Source: CAYPPS01 sp964412685 (GTDB lineage Bacteria > Patescibacteriota > Microgenomatia > PFEM01 > CAYPPS01). Taken from it: 13,067 nt of DNA. Position 1 is the first letter of the stretch. The number at the start of each line of letters is the position of its first letter. Location of the stretch: contig CAYPPS010000017.1 in the NCBI GenBank assembly GCA_964412685.1, positions 1 through 13,067 on the forward strand, read 5' to 3'. Positions 1-4,854 of the stretch are shown piece by piece. A model generated the notes under the pieces. That model had not been told where the DNA came from, searched no databases, and saw nothing but the letters and a program-made list of their open reading frames with translations. Made by a program: the position numbers and the translations under genes.

Positions 1-90
1 TTTTGATTTTAATTTCAAAAGCAAGTTGTCCGAAAATCGTTTCACTGAACGTGCAAGCTTTTTAATTTCGAGATTAATATCTGTCTTCAT
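1..90 (-). CDS. Hypothetical protein, N-terminal fragment (runs off left edge)
   Basis: On the minus strand an ATG at 90 opens a 30-codon reading frame that is still open at base 1. It begins MKTDINLEIKKLARSV and is lysine-rich with helical character. An in-frame stop lies upstream, so 90 is the first possible ATG. The only ribosome-site-like sequence is a weak AAGAAG directly before it. It is divergent from the gene at 174, and the intervening 80 bases are AT-rich. I do not recognise the family, and 30 residues are too few to prove coding. The composition and clean frame make a real gene start plausible. Confidence 0.45.
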   Translation of the reverse strand, partial: MKTDINLEIKKLARSVKRFSDNLLLKLKSK

Positions 91-125
91 CTTCTTAAAA
101 CTAGCTATTTATTGCCCTATAGTGA

Positions 126-138
126 TAGAATGTTGACA
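126..138 (+). promoter_or_regulatory. Possible promoter elements of the Trp/Pro-rich gene
   Basis: TAGAAT at 126-131 could be a -10 box, giving an mRNA leader of about 35 bases before the gene at 174. TTGACA at 133-138 is a perfect -35 hexamer, but only poor -10 matches follow at 16-18 bases (around 155-162). I cannot decide between the two readings. Promoter placement in this gap is likely, but its exact position is not. Confidence 0.35.
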
Positions 139-161
139 TTGGTTTATTGTTGTACCTTATC

Positions 162-169
162 AAGGAGAG
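162..169 (+). promoter_or_regulatory. Strong Shine-Dalgarno site deciding the start at 171/174
   Basis: AAGGAGAG is a near-perfect Shine-Dalgarno sequence. It lies 3 bases before the ATG at 171 and 6 before the ATG at 174, so 174 has the better spacing. An upstream in-frame TTG at 147 is therefore unlikely to be used. It is the only convincing Shine-Dalgarno site I found before a gene in this window. Confidence 0.75.
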
Positions 170-173
170 AATG

Positions 174-485
174 ATGAAAAGGAATGTATTGCTTTGCATC
201 GCAATTACAATCGTAATCGTGATGGTGATACTCATGGCGTTTGTCGGAGTAGTTTGTGCCCAGTGGCCAACACCGATGCCTAACTCGTGGCCAACGCCTG
301 TGCCAGGTTGGTATCTGACACCGACATGGCCCCAGCAATGGGATCCACTAGAAACACCGCCAAATTGGGATCCGTGGAATCCCCCGGTACCGGTCGGGCC
401 ACATTTCCCGAATCCGCACCGGCGGATGCCGCCCAATCCGTGTCCCTATCCGGCTCCTTGGCCTATCGAAGAGCCGTGGTGGTAA
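174..485 (+). CDS. Small secreted Trp/Pro-rich protein, GC-rich, unknown function
   Basis: The protein has 103 residues, or 104 if the adjacent ATG at 171 is used. Residues 1-29 form a Sec signal peptide: Lys-Arg at the start, then a long Ile/Val/Met core ending V-C-A before Gln30, which fits signal peptidase I. The mature 74 residues hold about 26 prolines and 10 tryptophans in repeats such as WPTP, WDP and PPNWDPWNPP, and end in WW. The only mature cysteine is in the NPCPYP stretch. My hand count gives about 60% GC for 241-480, against roughly 40% in neighbouring genes. It has its own Shine-Dalgarno site and a strong terminator, so it forms a single-gene unit. No family is recognised. Acquisition by transfer or selection for codons of a highly expressed peptide are both possible. 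A membrane-associated or surface-binding role is only a guess. Confidence 0.75.
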   Translation: MKRNVLLCIAITIVIVMVILMAFVGVVCAQWPTPMPNSWPTPVPGWYLTPTWPQQWDPLETPPNWDPWNPPVPVGPHFPNPHRRMPPNPCPYPAPWPIEEPWW

Positions 486-491
486 CCAGTC

Positions 492-533
492 GCCCCGATT
501 TAGGGTAATACCAACCTAGATCGGGGCTTTTTT
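492..533 (+). terminator. Strong intrinsic terminator of the Trp/Pro-rich gene
   Basis: GCCCCGATTTAGG (492-504) pairs with CCTAGATCGGGGC (515-527) over 13 base pairs, one of them G-U, around a 10-base loop. TTTTTTC follows immediately. It begins 6 bases after the stop codon and is the best rho-independent terminator in the window. It also insulates tgt, which starts 20 bases downstream. Confidence 0.93.
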
Positions 534-540
534 CTTCTGT

Positions 541-546
541 TAAAAT
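541..546 (+). promoter_or_regulatory. -10 box of tgt, implying a leaderless transcript
   Basis: TAAAAT lies exactly 6 bases before the tgt ATG at 553, so transcription should begin at or next to the start codon. No Shine-Dalgarno sequence is present. No clear -35 is visible, since the expected position falls inside the preceding terminator. Confidence 0.55.
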
Positions 547-552
547 AATCCC

Positions 553-1659
553 ATGACAAAAAAGTTTTTTAAATCAGGTTCCAAAAAAATTCCTTTACCG
601 ATCTTTTTTCCTGACGCCACTAGGGCAGTAGTAAGAAGTGTTGACAGTTCAGATTTAAAGAAAACAAAAACTCTAGGTATCTTGGTCAATACTTTTCACC
701 TTTATCGCGATTTGGAGAAGAAAGTTTTGCGAGAGCACGGAGGAGTTCGGTCTTTGATGAGCTTTCAAGGTGGAGCAATTTCTGATTCTGGCGGTTTTCA
801 GGTCATGAGTATCATTAAGAACAATCCTGACAAAGGCAAGGTGATTGACAAAGGAATTCTTCTGAAAACCAGTAAAAAAAGAACAGACAGTTTTACTCCG
901 GAAAAATCAATTGCTTTCCAAATGGAATTAAAGACTGATATGTTGGTTGTTCTGGACGATTTTACTCCACCTAAAGCTAAGAGGGCAGAAGCGAAGAAGA
1001 CGGTTGAGCGAACCATTCTTTGGGCCCAGAGAAGCAAAAAGGAATTTCTTCGCCAATTAGAAATCAGAAGAATAAAAGAGAAGGATCGGCCTTATCTTTT
1101 AGGGGTAGTTCAAGGAGGGAAATATCAGGATTTGCGAGAATACTGTGCTAAAGAATTAGTAAAAATTGGCTTCGACGGCTTGGGTTACGGCGGTTGGCCT
1201 TTAAATGAAAAAGGGGATTTTGATTATTTATCGGCTCAAACGATTGTCAAAAACTGTCCTTCAGATTATTTTCTCTATGGGTTAGGAATCGGTAAACCGG
1301 ATGAAATTGTTAACCTGGTGAAACTGGGGTTCAATATTTTTGACTGTGTTTTGCCCACTCGAGACGCTCGCCACAAACGGCTTTATGTTTTTAACGCTAA
1401 TTCTATTGAGGATATTAATTTAAACCAAGACAAGTTTTATTCTTATTTCGTTCCCAATAAAGAAAAATATTCTCACGACGTTCGTCCCGTCAGCCAAGCT
1501 TGCGATTGTTTACTTTGTCAAAACTACACTCGAGCCTATTTGGCTCATCTTTTTAAAATTGAAGAATTGACCGCCAAGAGATTGGCTACGATTCATAACT
1601 TGCGCTTCTATTCTCTTTTAATGGAAAAATTAGTCGGAAAACACCTCAAAGGAAACTGA
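553..1659 (+). CDS. tgt: tRNA-guanine transglycosylase (Tgt), divergent
   Basis: This cytosolic enzyme exchanges guanine 34 in tRNAs with a GUN anticodon for preQ1 or a related base on the queuosine pathway. At 368 residues it has the family's usual length. Visible motifs are SDSGGFQ (77-83, with the conserved Asp78), LDDFTPP (134-140), GVVQGG (184-189, substrate-binding Gln187), GYGG (211-214), FDCVLPTR (263-270) with the expected nucleophile Asp264, and the zinc site CxCxxC at 317-322 with His348. Odd points are Phe137 where DEC normally has Cys, Trp215 and Leu217 where GGLAV is usual, and about 15 extra residues between Asp264 and the zinc site compared with my memory of the Zymomonas and E. 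coli enzymes. It is probably leaderless. Its 3' end overlaps the convergent GTPase gene by 14 bases. No queuosine biosynthesis genes lie in the window. Confidence 0.95.
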   Translation: MTKKFFKSGSKKIPLPIFFPDATRAVVRSVDSSDLKKTKTLGILVNTFHLYRDLEKKVLREHGGVRSLMSFQGGAISDSGGFQVMSIIKNNPDKGKVIDKGILLKTSKKRTDSFTPEKSIAFQMELKTDMLVVLDDFTPPKAKRAEAKKTVERTILWAQRSKKEFLRQLEIRRIKEKDRPYLLGVVQGGKYQDLREYCAKELVKIGFDGLGYGGWPLNEKGDFDYLSAQTIVKNCPSDYFLYGLGIGKPDEIVNLVKLGFNIFDCVLPTRDARHKRLYVFNANSIEDINLNQDKFYSYFVPNKEKYSHDVRPVSQACDCLLCQNYTRAYLAHLFKIEELTAKRLATIHNLRFYSLLMEKLVGKHLKGN

Positions 1660-2713
1660 CAATCGTTCCGTCTAAAGGCTGAAAATCAAAACTAACTTCC
1701 TGACCTTCAAACTTAGCTCCCGGACCATAAATTTTCGCTTTTTTAATCTCTTCCTGATCTAGAGGAAGTTTGGTCAAGATTTCCTTCAACTTGGTTCCTT
1801 TTCTGACAATCAAGGGTTCATCTAGATCGGCCTTGCTTTTTTTTCGCTTCATAAAAACTCGAACCAGTTTTAATTTCTCCCACATCAACTGTCTTAATTC
1901 ATCTAACCCTCGACCGTCTCTGGCGCTGATGAAAAGGGTATCGGGTAAGATTTTCTTTTCTTGGATTAAGTCAACTTTGTTGATTACCACTAAATAAGAC
2001 AGATAAACCCGATTACCCAAAAAAGCATCAATCAATCGATTTAAAGTGATGTTTTCTTTAATGATTATCTCGGCATTGCTCAGGCGGAATTCTTTCGCTA
2101 ATCCTCTAATTGTTTCTACCGACAAGTGAGAGAGGGGAGTAGTATGAATTACTTTTATTCCTCCTTTAGTTAATTTTTTAATTTCTACTAAAGGCGGTGT
2201 CTCATCTAGTCTCAAGCCAAATTGATAGAGTTCTTTCTTCATCTCTTTCACCCAGGCTGATTTGCCAACATCGACTATCAGAAGAAGCAGGTCAACACTT
2301 CTGGCAACCGACAAAACTTCTTTGCCTCTTCCTTTTCCTTGGGAAGCCCCTTTGATAATCCCAGGAACGTCAAAAACGAGAATCTTGGCACCTTGGTATT
2401 CCATCATTCCAGGAACAACATTAAGAGTGGTGAACTCAAATCCACCAACTTTTGATTGGGTGTTGGTCAATTGGTTTATTAAGGTTGACTTGCCCACTGA
2501 GGGCGGACCAATCAAAGCAACACTGGCATCTCCGCTTTGACGAACGGCATAGCCACCCCCACCACCACCACTCGAAGAAGCCTTGGATAATAATTGATCT
2601 TTTAATTGAGCAATTCTCGCCCTGAGACGGCCAATGTGATGCTCCGTTGCTTTATGATAGGGAGTCTTGCGAATCTCCTCTTCTAGTTGTTTAATTTTTT
2701 CTTCTGTATTCAT
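1646..2713 (-). CDS. DRG-family GTPase (Obg superfamily) with TGS domain
   Basis: This 355-residue GTPase is collinear with archaeal and eukaryotic DRG proteins. The order is an N-terminal helical segment (about 5-45) containing the KATEHHIGRLRARIAQL block, a glycine run (49-54), then SGDASVALIGPPSVGKST with the P-loop at 69-77. EFTT (93-96), DVPG (115-118), a GASQGKGRG stretch (122-130), NKVD (245-248) and SARDG (263-267) follow. An inserted region lies between G3 and G4, and a C-terminal TGS domain spans about 297-355. All five G motifs are intact. DRGs bind translating ribosomes and need DFRP/Tma46-type partners in eukaryotes; no such partner is visible here. Bacterial Obg has a different N-terminal glycine-rich fold, absent here, which is why I do not call obgE. 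It is divergent from ppa. Its specific role in this organism is unknown. Confidence 0.92.
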   Translation of the reverse strand: MNTEEKIKQLEEEIRKTPYHKATEHHIGRLRARIAQLKDQLLSKASSSGGGGGGYAVRQSGDASVALIGPPSVGKSTLINQLTNTQSKVGGFEFTTLNVVPGMMEYQGAKILVFDVPGIIKGASQGKGRGKEVLSVARSVDLLLLIVDVGKSAWVKEMKKELYQFGLRLDETPPLVEIKKLTKGGIKVIHTTPLSHLSVETIRGLAKEFRLSNAEIIIKENITLNRLIDAFLGNRVYLSYLVVINKVDLIQEKKILPDTLFISARDGRGLDELRQLMWEKLKLVRVFMKRKKSKADLDEPLIVRKGTKLKEILTKLPLDQEEIKKAKIYGPGAKFEGQEVSFDFQPLDGTIVSFL

Positions 2714-2725
2714 TAAGGTGAATTG

Positions 2726-2734
2726 ATTTTACCA
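2726..2734 (-). promoter_or_regulatory. Extended -10 promoter of the DRG GTPase
   Basis: On the minus strand TGGTAAAAT forms an extended -10 (TGnTAAAAT) 12 bases before the ATG at 2713. The predicted leader is only about 6 bases, with no Shine-Dalgarno site. The 69-base gap shared with ppa therefore carries two divergent promoters. Confidence 0.55.
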
Positions 2735-2744
2735 TCTCTGCCTC

Positions 2745-2773
2745 TTGCTAGTTGAAAAGAAACTTTTTACAAT
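2745..2773 (+). promoter_or_regulatory. Promoter of ppa
   Basis: TTGCTA (2745-2750) and TACAAT (2768-2773) are separated by 17 bases. The -10 ends 9 bases before the ATG at 2783, so the leader would be only 2-3 bases. No Shine-Dalgarno site is present. Confidence 0.6.
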
Positions 2774-2782
2774 GGTTTAGAG

Positions 2783-3328
2783 ATGAATCCGATTGATTTT
2801 AATCGACTGCCCATCGGCGATAATTTACCTTTCGAAATCAATTGTCTGGTTGAAATCCCCAAGGGTTGTACCAACAAATATGAATTCGATAAAGAGCATC
2901 AAGTCTTTCGATTAGATCGAGTCCTCTATGAGGCTGTTTTTTTTCCGGCAGAATATGGTCTTATTCCTCAAACCTTAAACAACGAGGATAAAGACCCTTT
3001 GGATATTATGGTTCTTTCCTCTTTTCCCACTTTTCCCGGCTGTCTAATTTCTAGCCGACCCATTGGAGTGATCAGACTGGAAGACACCAAAGAGAATGAT
3101 GCTAAAATTGTCGCTGTTCCAGCCGATGACCCAAGATTCGATGAAGTCAGAGAACTTGGTCATTTGTCCGCTCACCAAAAGAAAGAATTGGTCAATTTCT
3201 GGGAAAACTATTCCGAATTACAACCAAATAAAAAAATAAAAATTAAGGGCTGGTCCCACCGAGAAAGGGCTTATGCAATGATTAAAGACGCTCATCAAAA
3301 CTTCCTTAAAGTTCACTCTAGTGGCTAG
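2783..3328 (+). CDS. ppa: Inorganic pyrophosphatase, family I
   Basis: This soluble Mg-dependent enzyme hydrolyses pyrophosphate to phosphate, pulling nucleic acid and aminoacyl-tRNA synthesis forward. The 181 residues match the bacterial hexameric family I length. Aligned by eye with E. coli PPase, the active-site residues are Glu24, Lys32, Glu34, Arg46, Tyr58, the triad Asp69/Asp71/Asp74 in DKDPLD, Asp101, Asp106, Lys108 and Tyr143. Two departures stand out: the middle residue of the DxDPLD signature is Lys, and the residue after Tyr143 is Ser where E. coli has Lys142, a phosphate ligand. The remainder of the fold is well conserved, so activity is still expected. The tRNA promoter begins inside its last codons. 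The start is fixed by a promoter directly upstream. Confidence 0.95.
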   Translation: MNPIDFNRLPIGDNLPFEINCLVEIPKGCTNKYEFDKEHQVFRLDRVLYEAVFFPAEYGLIPQTLNNEDKDPLDIMVLSSFPTFPGCLISSRPIGVIRLEDTKENDAKIVAVPADDPRFDEVRELGHLSAHQKKELVNFWENYSELQPNKKIKIKGWSHRERAYAMIKDAHQNFLKVHSSG

Positions 3329-3340
3329 CTTTGATATAAT
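3312..3340 (+). promoter_or_regulatory. Promoter of the tRNA-Arg/tRNA-His pair
   Basis: TTCACT (3312-3317) and a perfect TATAAT (3335-3340) are separated by 17 bases. The -10 ends 11 bases before the tRNA-Arg 5' end. The -35 overlaps the last codons of ppa. Confidence 0.7.
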
Positions 3341-3351
3341 ATAGACACTTT

Positions 3352-3425
3352 ACGCCAGTAGCTCAGTGGATCAGAGCACTCCGCTTCGGACGGAGGGGTC
3401 GGGGGTTCGAATCCCTCCTGGCGTA
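3352..3425 (+). tRNA. tRNA-Arg (anticodon UCG)
   Basis: A complete 74-base cloverleaf. The acceptor ACGCCAG/CTGGCGT is a perfect 7 base pairs, the D arm is GCTC/GAGC, and the anticodon stem CTCCG/CGGAG encloses the loop CTTCGGA (anticodon TCG, reading CGA). The variable loop is 5 bases and the T arm is GGGGG/CCCTC with TTCGAAT. The discriminator is A3425. CCA is not encoded and must be added after transcription. It is followed 9 bases later by tRNA-His, probably on the same transcript. Confidence 0.96.
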
Positions 3426-3434
3426 CAGCGACTT

Positions 3435-3510
3435 GGTGGTTGTAGCTCAATGGTAGAGCGCCTGCCTGTGGAGCAGGAGGTTGCCGGTTCGATCCCGGTC
3501 AGCCACCCCA
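3435..3510 (+). tRNA. tRNA-His (anticodon GUG), with G-1 and encoded CCA
   Basis: The acceptor GTGGTTG/CAGCCAC has one G-U pair. An extra 5' G (3435, the G-1 identity element of tRNA-His) lies opposite discriminator C3507. The anticodon stem CCTGC/GCAGG encloses CTGTGGA, giving anticodon GTG. The T arm is GCCGG/CCCGGT-type around TTCGATC. Genome-encoded CCA occupies 3508-3510, unlike the other three tRNAs here. Its U33-G34-U35 is the recognition sequence of Tgt, whose gene lies about 1.8 kb upstream. Confidence 0.96.
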
Positions 3511-3543
3511 AAAAAAGAAAATAGGTTTTTGATATTTTGAGGT

Positions 3544-3849
3544 CTATTTAAAAAGTTTTTTCAACAACCAACTCAGAAAGCTTTTTTTCTTTGTTTGCCT
3601 TCGAGGAGATTTGTCTTTCACCCAGCAAGTAAGAACGATCCACTGATTCTTATCGTTCTTTTTCGCTATTAATTGAAGCAAGTAATCACCAAAATCACGA
3701 GAGAACTTGTAAGATCCCAACGTTTTGCCTGATTGTCTCTTTTGAGGGCTTTTTAGTGTCTGATATGCTTTCTGTTGGCTGACATTGCGATTATGGAGTC
3801 GATTTAAGGCGTGATCAGTAAAAATGACCCCTCGATATTCTTTCTTCAT
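3544..3849 (-). CDS. DUF4258-like small basic protein
   Basis: The protein has 101 residues. The N-terminal pattern VIFTDHALNRLHNRNVS (8-24), with His13, Arg17 and Arg21, followed by a TL-x-SP turn, a GKTLGSYKFS strand region (41-50) and the hydrophobic strands LLQLIAKK and QWIVLTCWV (57-77), matches my recollection of DUF4258 proteins. These are small compact alpha/beta proteins sometimes compared with RelE/BECR toxins. The C-terminus (82-101) is a Lys/Arg-rich tail with an amphipathic SFLSWLLKKLFK, suited to binding nucleic acid or membrane. It is divergent from the small gene at 3893. On the minus strand a CATAAT box 10 bases before the ATG is the likely -10. A toxin role is not shown by the sequence. 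Confidence 0.75.
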   Translation of the reverse strand: MKKEYRGVIFTDHALNRLHNRNVSQQKAYQTLKSPQKRQSGKTLGSYKFSRDFGDYLLQLIAKKNDKNQWIVLTCWVKDKSPRRQTKKKSFLSWLLKKLFK

Positions 3850-3859
3850 AGTTGATAAA

Positions 3860-3865
3860 ATTATG
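3860..3865 (-). promoter_or_regulatory. Possible -10 of the DUF4258-like gene
   Basis: CATAAT on the minus strand ends 10 bases before the ATG at 3849, implying a leader of 3-4 bases. No good -35 is seen. It lies in the 43-base divergent gap shared with the promoter at 3878-3886. Confidence 0.4.
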
Positions 3866-3877
3866 TTAACAGAGTAA

Positions 3878-3886
3878 TGCTATAAT
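3878..3886 (+). promoter_or_regulatory. Extended -10 promoter of the DUF5678-like gene
   Basis: TGCTATAAT is a perfect extended -10 element. TATAAT ends exactly 6 bases before the ATG at 3893, so the transcript should start at the initiation codon. No -35 is needed or seen. Confidence 0.7.
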
Positions 3887-3892
3887 TAGTCT

Positions 3893-4102
3893 ATGGACAA
3901 AGATTTCACCAAAAACTATAGCGTTTTAGAAAAACTCAATCTCTCTAAGTTTAAAGAGGGACAATATTTAGTGTTAGTCGACGGTAAAATTGTTAAAAAG
4001 GGTTGGGCCATCGATAAAATGATTGAAGGTGTTCGTAAAAAATATCCTGAAAAAACTCCTCTCATTTTCCGGGTTCAACCAAAACAAGCTGCGACCTCGT
4101 AA
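3893..4102 (+). CDS. DUF5678-like 69-residue protein
   Basis: The protein has 69 residues and no signal peptide or membrane segment. The core GQYLVLVDGKIVKKGW (23-38), then a helix, then VRKKYPEKTPLIFRV (47-61), resembles the DUF5678 pattern: strand, turn D-G-K/E, strand, helix, KYP, strand. These small proteins are common in archaea and candidate phyla and have no assigned function. It begins 43 bases from the divergent DUF4258-like gene, so the two share a regulatory region. Leaderless initiation at 3893 is expected from the promoter spacing. A short weak hairpin with TTTT (4129-4150) follows. Family membership is from pattern memory. Confidence 0.72.
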   Translation: MDKDFTKNYSVLEKLNLSKFKEGQYLVLVDGKIVKKGWAIDKMIEGVRKKYPEKTPLIFRVQPKQAATS

Positions 4103-4128
4103 ATTTAGATATATTTCGTCGGAAAATG

Positions 4129-4150
4129 GAGACGAGGAAGAGTCTCTTTT
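4129..4150 (+). terminator. Weak hairpin with T-run after the DUF5678-like gene
   Basis: GAGAC (4129-4133) pairs with GTCTC (4142-4146) around an 8-base loop, followed by TTTT. An alternative hairpin, TTCGTC (4115-4120) with GACGAG (4131-4136), uses the same bases and would exclude it. The short stem makes termination partial at best. Confidence 0.4.
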
Positions 4151-4166
4151 GTAATCGTTCTAAAAC

Positions 4167-4195
4167 TTGACACTTTTTCAATTAATTGGTTTAAT
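4167..4195 (+). promoter_or_regulatory. Promoter of the LytR_C gene
   Basis: TTGACA (4167-4172) and TTTAAT (4190-4195) are separated by 17 bases. The predicted transcript begins near 4202, about 10 bases before the ATG at 4212. An in-frame TTG at 4167 is part of the -35 box, so it cannot be the start codon of this mRNA. Confidence 0.7.
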
Positions 4196-4211
4196 TAAGG
4201 GCAAGATAATT

Positions 4212-4805
4212 ATGGAGGACAAGCAGACTGAAATTTTGAAAGATTTAGTTTCCCCCAAGGATCCTTCTAGAGAAGAGAGGGAGAGTGATAGTTTTAAATC
4301 TCAAATTCTCCGTGGGGGTCAAAAAACTAAGCAAGGAACTAATTATTTGTATGTCCTCGTCACCGTTGTTCTTATCTTTGCTTTGGTTGGTGGTGGCTAT
4401 TTTCTTTATCAAAACTTTCTTAAAGACGGCGGAGAAGCCGATAGTTCTCAAGAAACAGTTGTTCCTGTCGAAGAAGGTCAAGGTTCACCTACATCCACTC
4501 CCACTCCTGAAGCCAAACTTGATCGAGCCGAGTTAAAAGTTCAAATACTAAATGGCAGCGGTGCTCCCGGCGTGGCGGGAGAAGCTCAAGAATACTTGGA
4601 AGGCTTGGGTTATCAAGATATTGATACTGGCAACGCTGATGCGTATGATTACGAAGAAACGGTCGTCGCCATTAAACCAGACAAGGATAAGTACCTCGAT
4701 TTAGTCACAAAGGATTTGGCCGAAGAGTACGCCGTAGCCGACGAAACCAAAGAATTAGATGAAGATAGCGATTTCGATGTTGTCATTACCGTCGGCAGCG
4801 ATTAA
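4212..4805 (+). CDS. Single-pass membrane protein with LytR_C domain
   Basis: The ATG at 4212 gives 197 residues; an upstream TTG lies inside the promoter. A charged cytoplasmic N-terminus (1-44) precedes one membrane helix (about 46-66). Next come an acidic Ser/Thr/Pro-rich linker including SPTSTPTP (92-99) and a C-terminal LytR_C-type domain (about 107-195). That domain starts LKVQILNGSGAPGVAG and contains the GNAD turn and the final strand DFDVVITVGSD. LytR_C domains follow LytR-CpsA-Psr catalytic domains or occur alone on the outer face of the membrane, and are thought to bind cell-wall polymers. No LCP catalytic domain is present, so this is a binding or scaffold protein rather than a ligase. 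The extracellular part is strongly acidic. It sits 49 bases upstream of the membrane-anchored Clp-like gene but has a separate promoter. Confidence 0.88.
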   Translation: MEDKQTEILKDLVSPKDPSREERESDSFKSQILRGGQKTKQGTNYLYVLVTVVLIFALVGGGYFLYQNFLKDGGEADSSQETVVPVEEGQGSPTSTPTPEAKLDRAELKVQILNGSGAPGVAGEAQEYLEGLGYQDIDTGNADAYDYEETVVAIKPDKDKYLDLVTKDLAEEYAVADETKELDEDSDFDVVITVGSD

Positions 4806-4835
4806 CTTTTCTCCTTTTTAACCCCACCTTTTTAA

Positions 4836-4844
4836 TGTTAAGAT
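4836..4844 (+). promoter_or_regulatory. Extended -10 promoter of the Clp-like gene
   Basis: TGTTAAGAT (TGnTAAGAT) ends 10 bases before the GTG at 4855, predicting a leader of about 4 bases. GATAGT at 4842-4847 is an overlapping alternative that would put transcription start on the GTG itself. Either way there is almost no 5' UTR. Confidence 0.5.
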
Positions 4845-4854
4845 AGTTCACAGA

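Noticed and set aside
147..173. TTG start extending the Trp/Pro-rich protein by nine residues
   Set aside because: The Shine-Dalgarno site lies downstream of this TTG and is correctly spaced for the ATG at 174.
101..436. Minus-strand open frame opposite the Trp/Pro-rich gene
   Set aside because: The plus-strand gene has the signal peptide, Shine-Dalgarno site and terminator; the minus frame has none and is open because the region is GC-rich.
287..508. Second plus-strand frame overlapping the Trp/Pro-rich gene
   Set aside because: It lacks a ribosome site, runs into the terminator stem and shows no recognisable protein features.
2534..2575. Short GGT/GGC-type repeat region as a microsatellite
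   Set aside because: It simply encodes the glycine run found in DRG proteins at this position.
1646..2713. Assignment as obgE
   Set aside because: The Obg glycine-rich N-domain is absent and the C-terminus is TGS, matching DRG and not ObgE.
4167..4211. TTG start extending the LytR_C protein by 15 residues
   Set aside because: The TTG is the first three bases of the TTGACA -35 box and would not be in the transcript.
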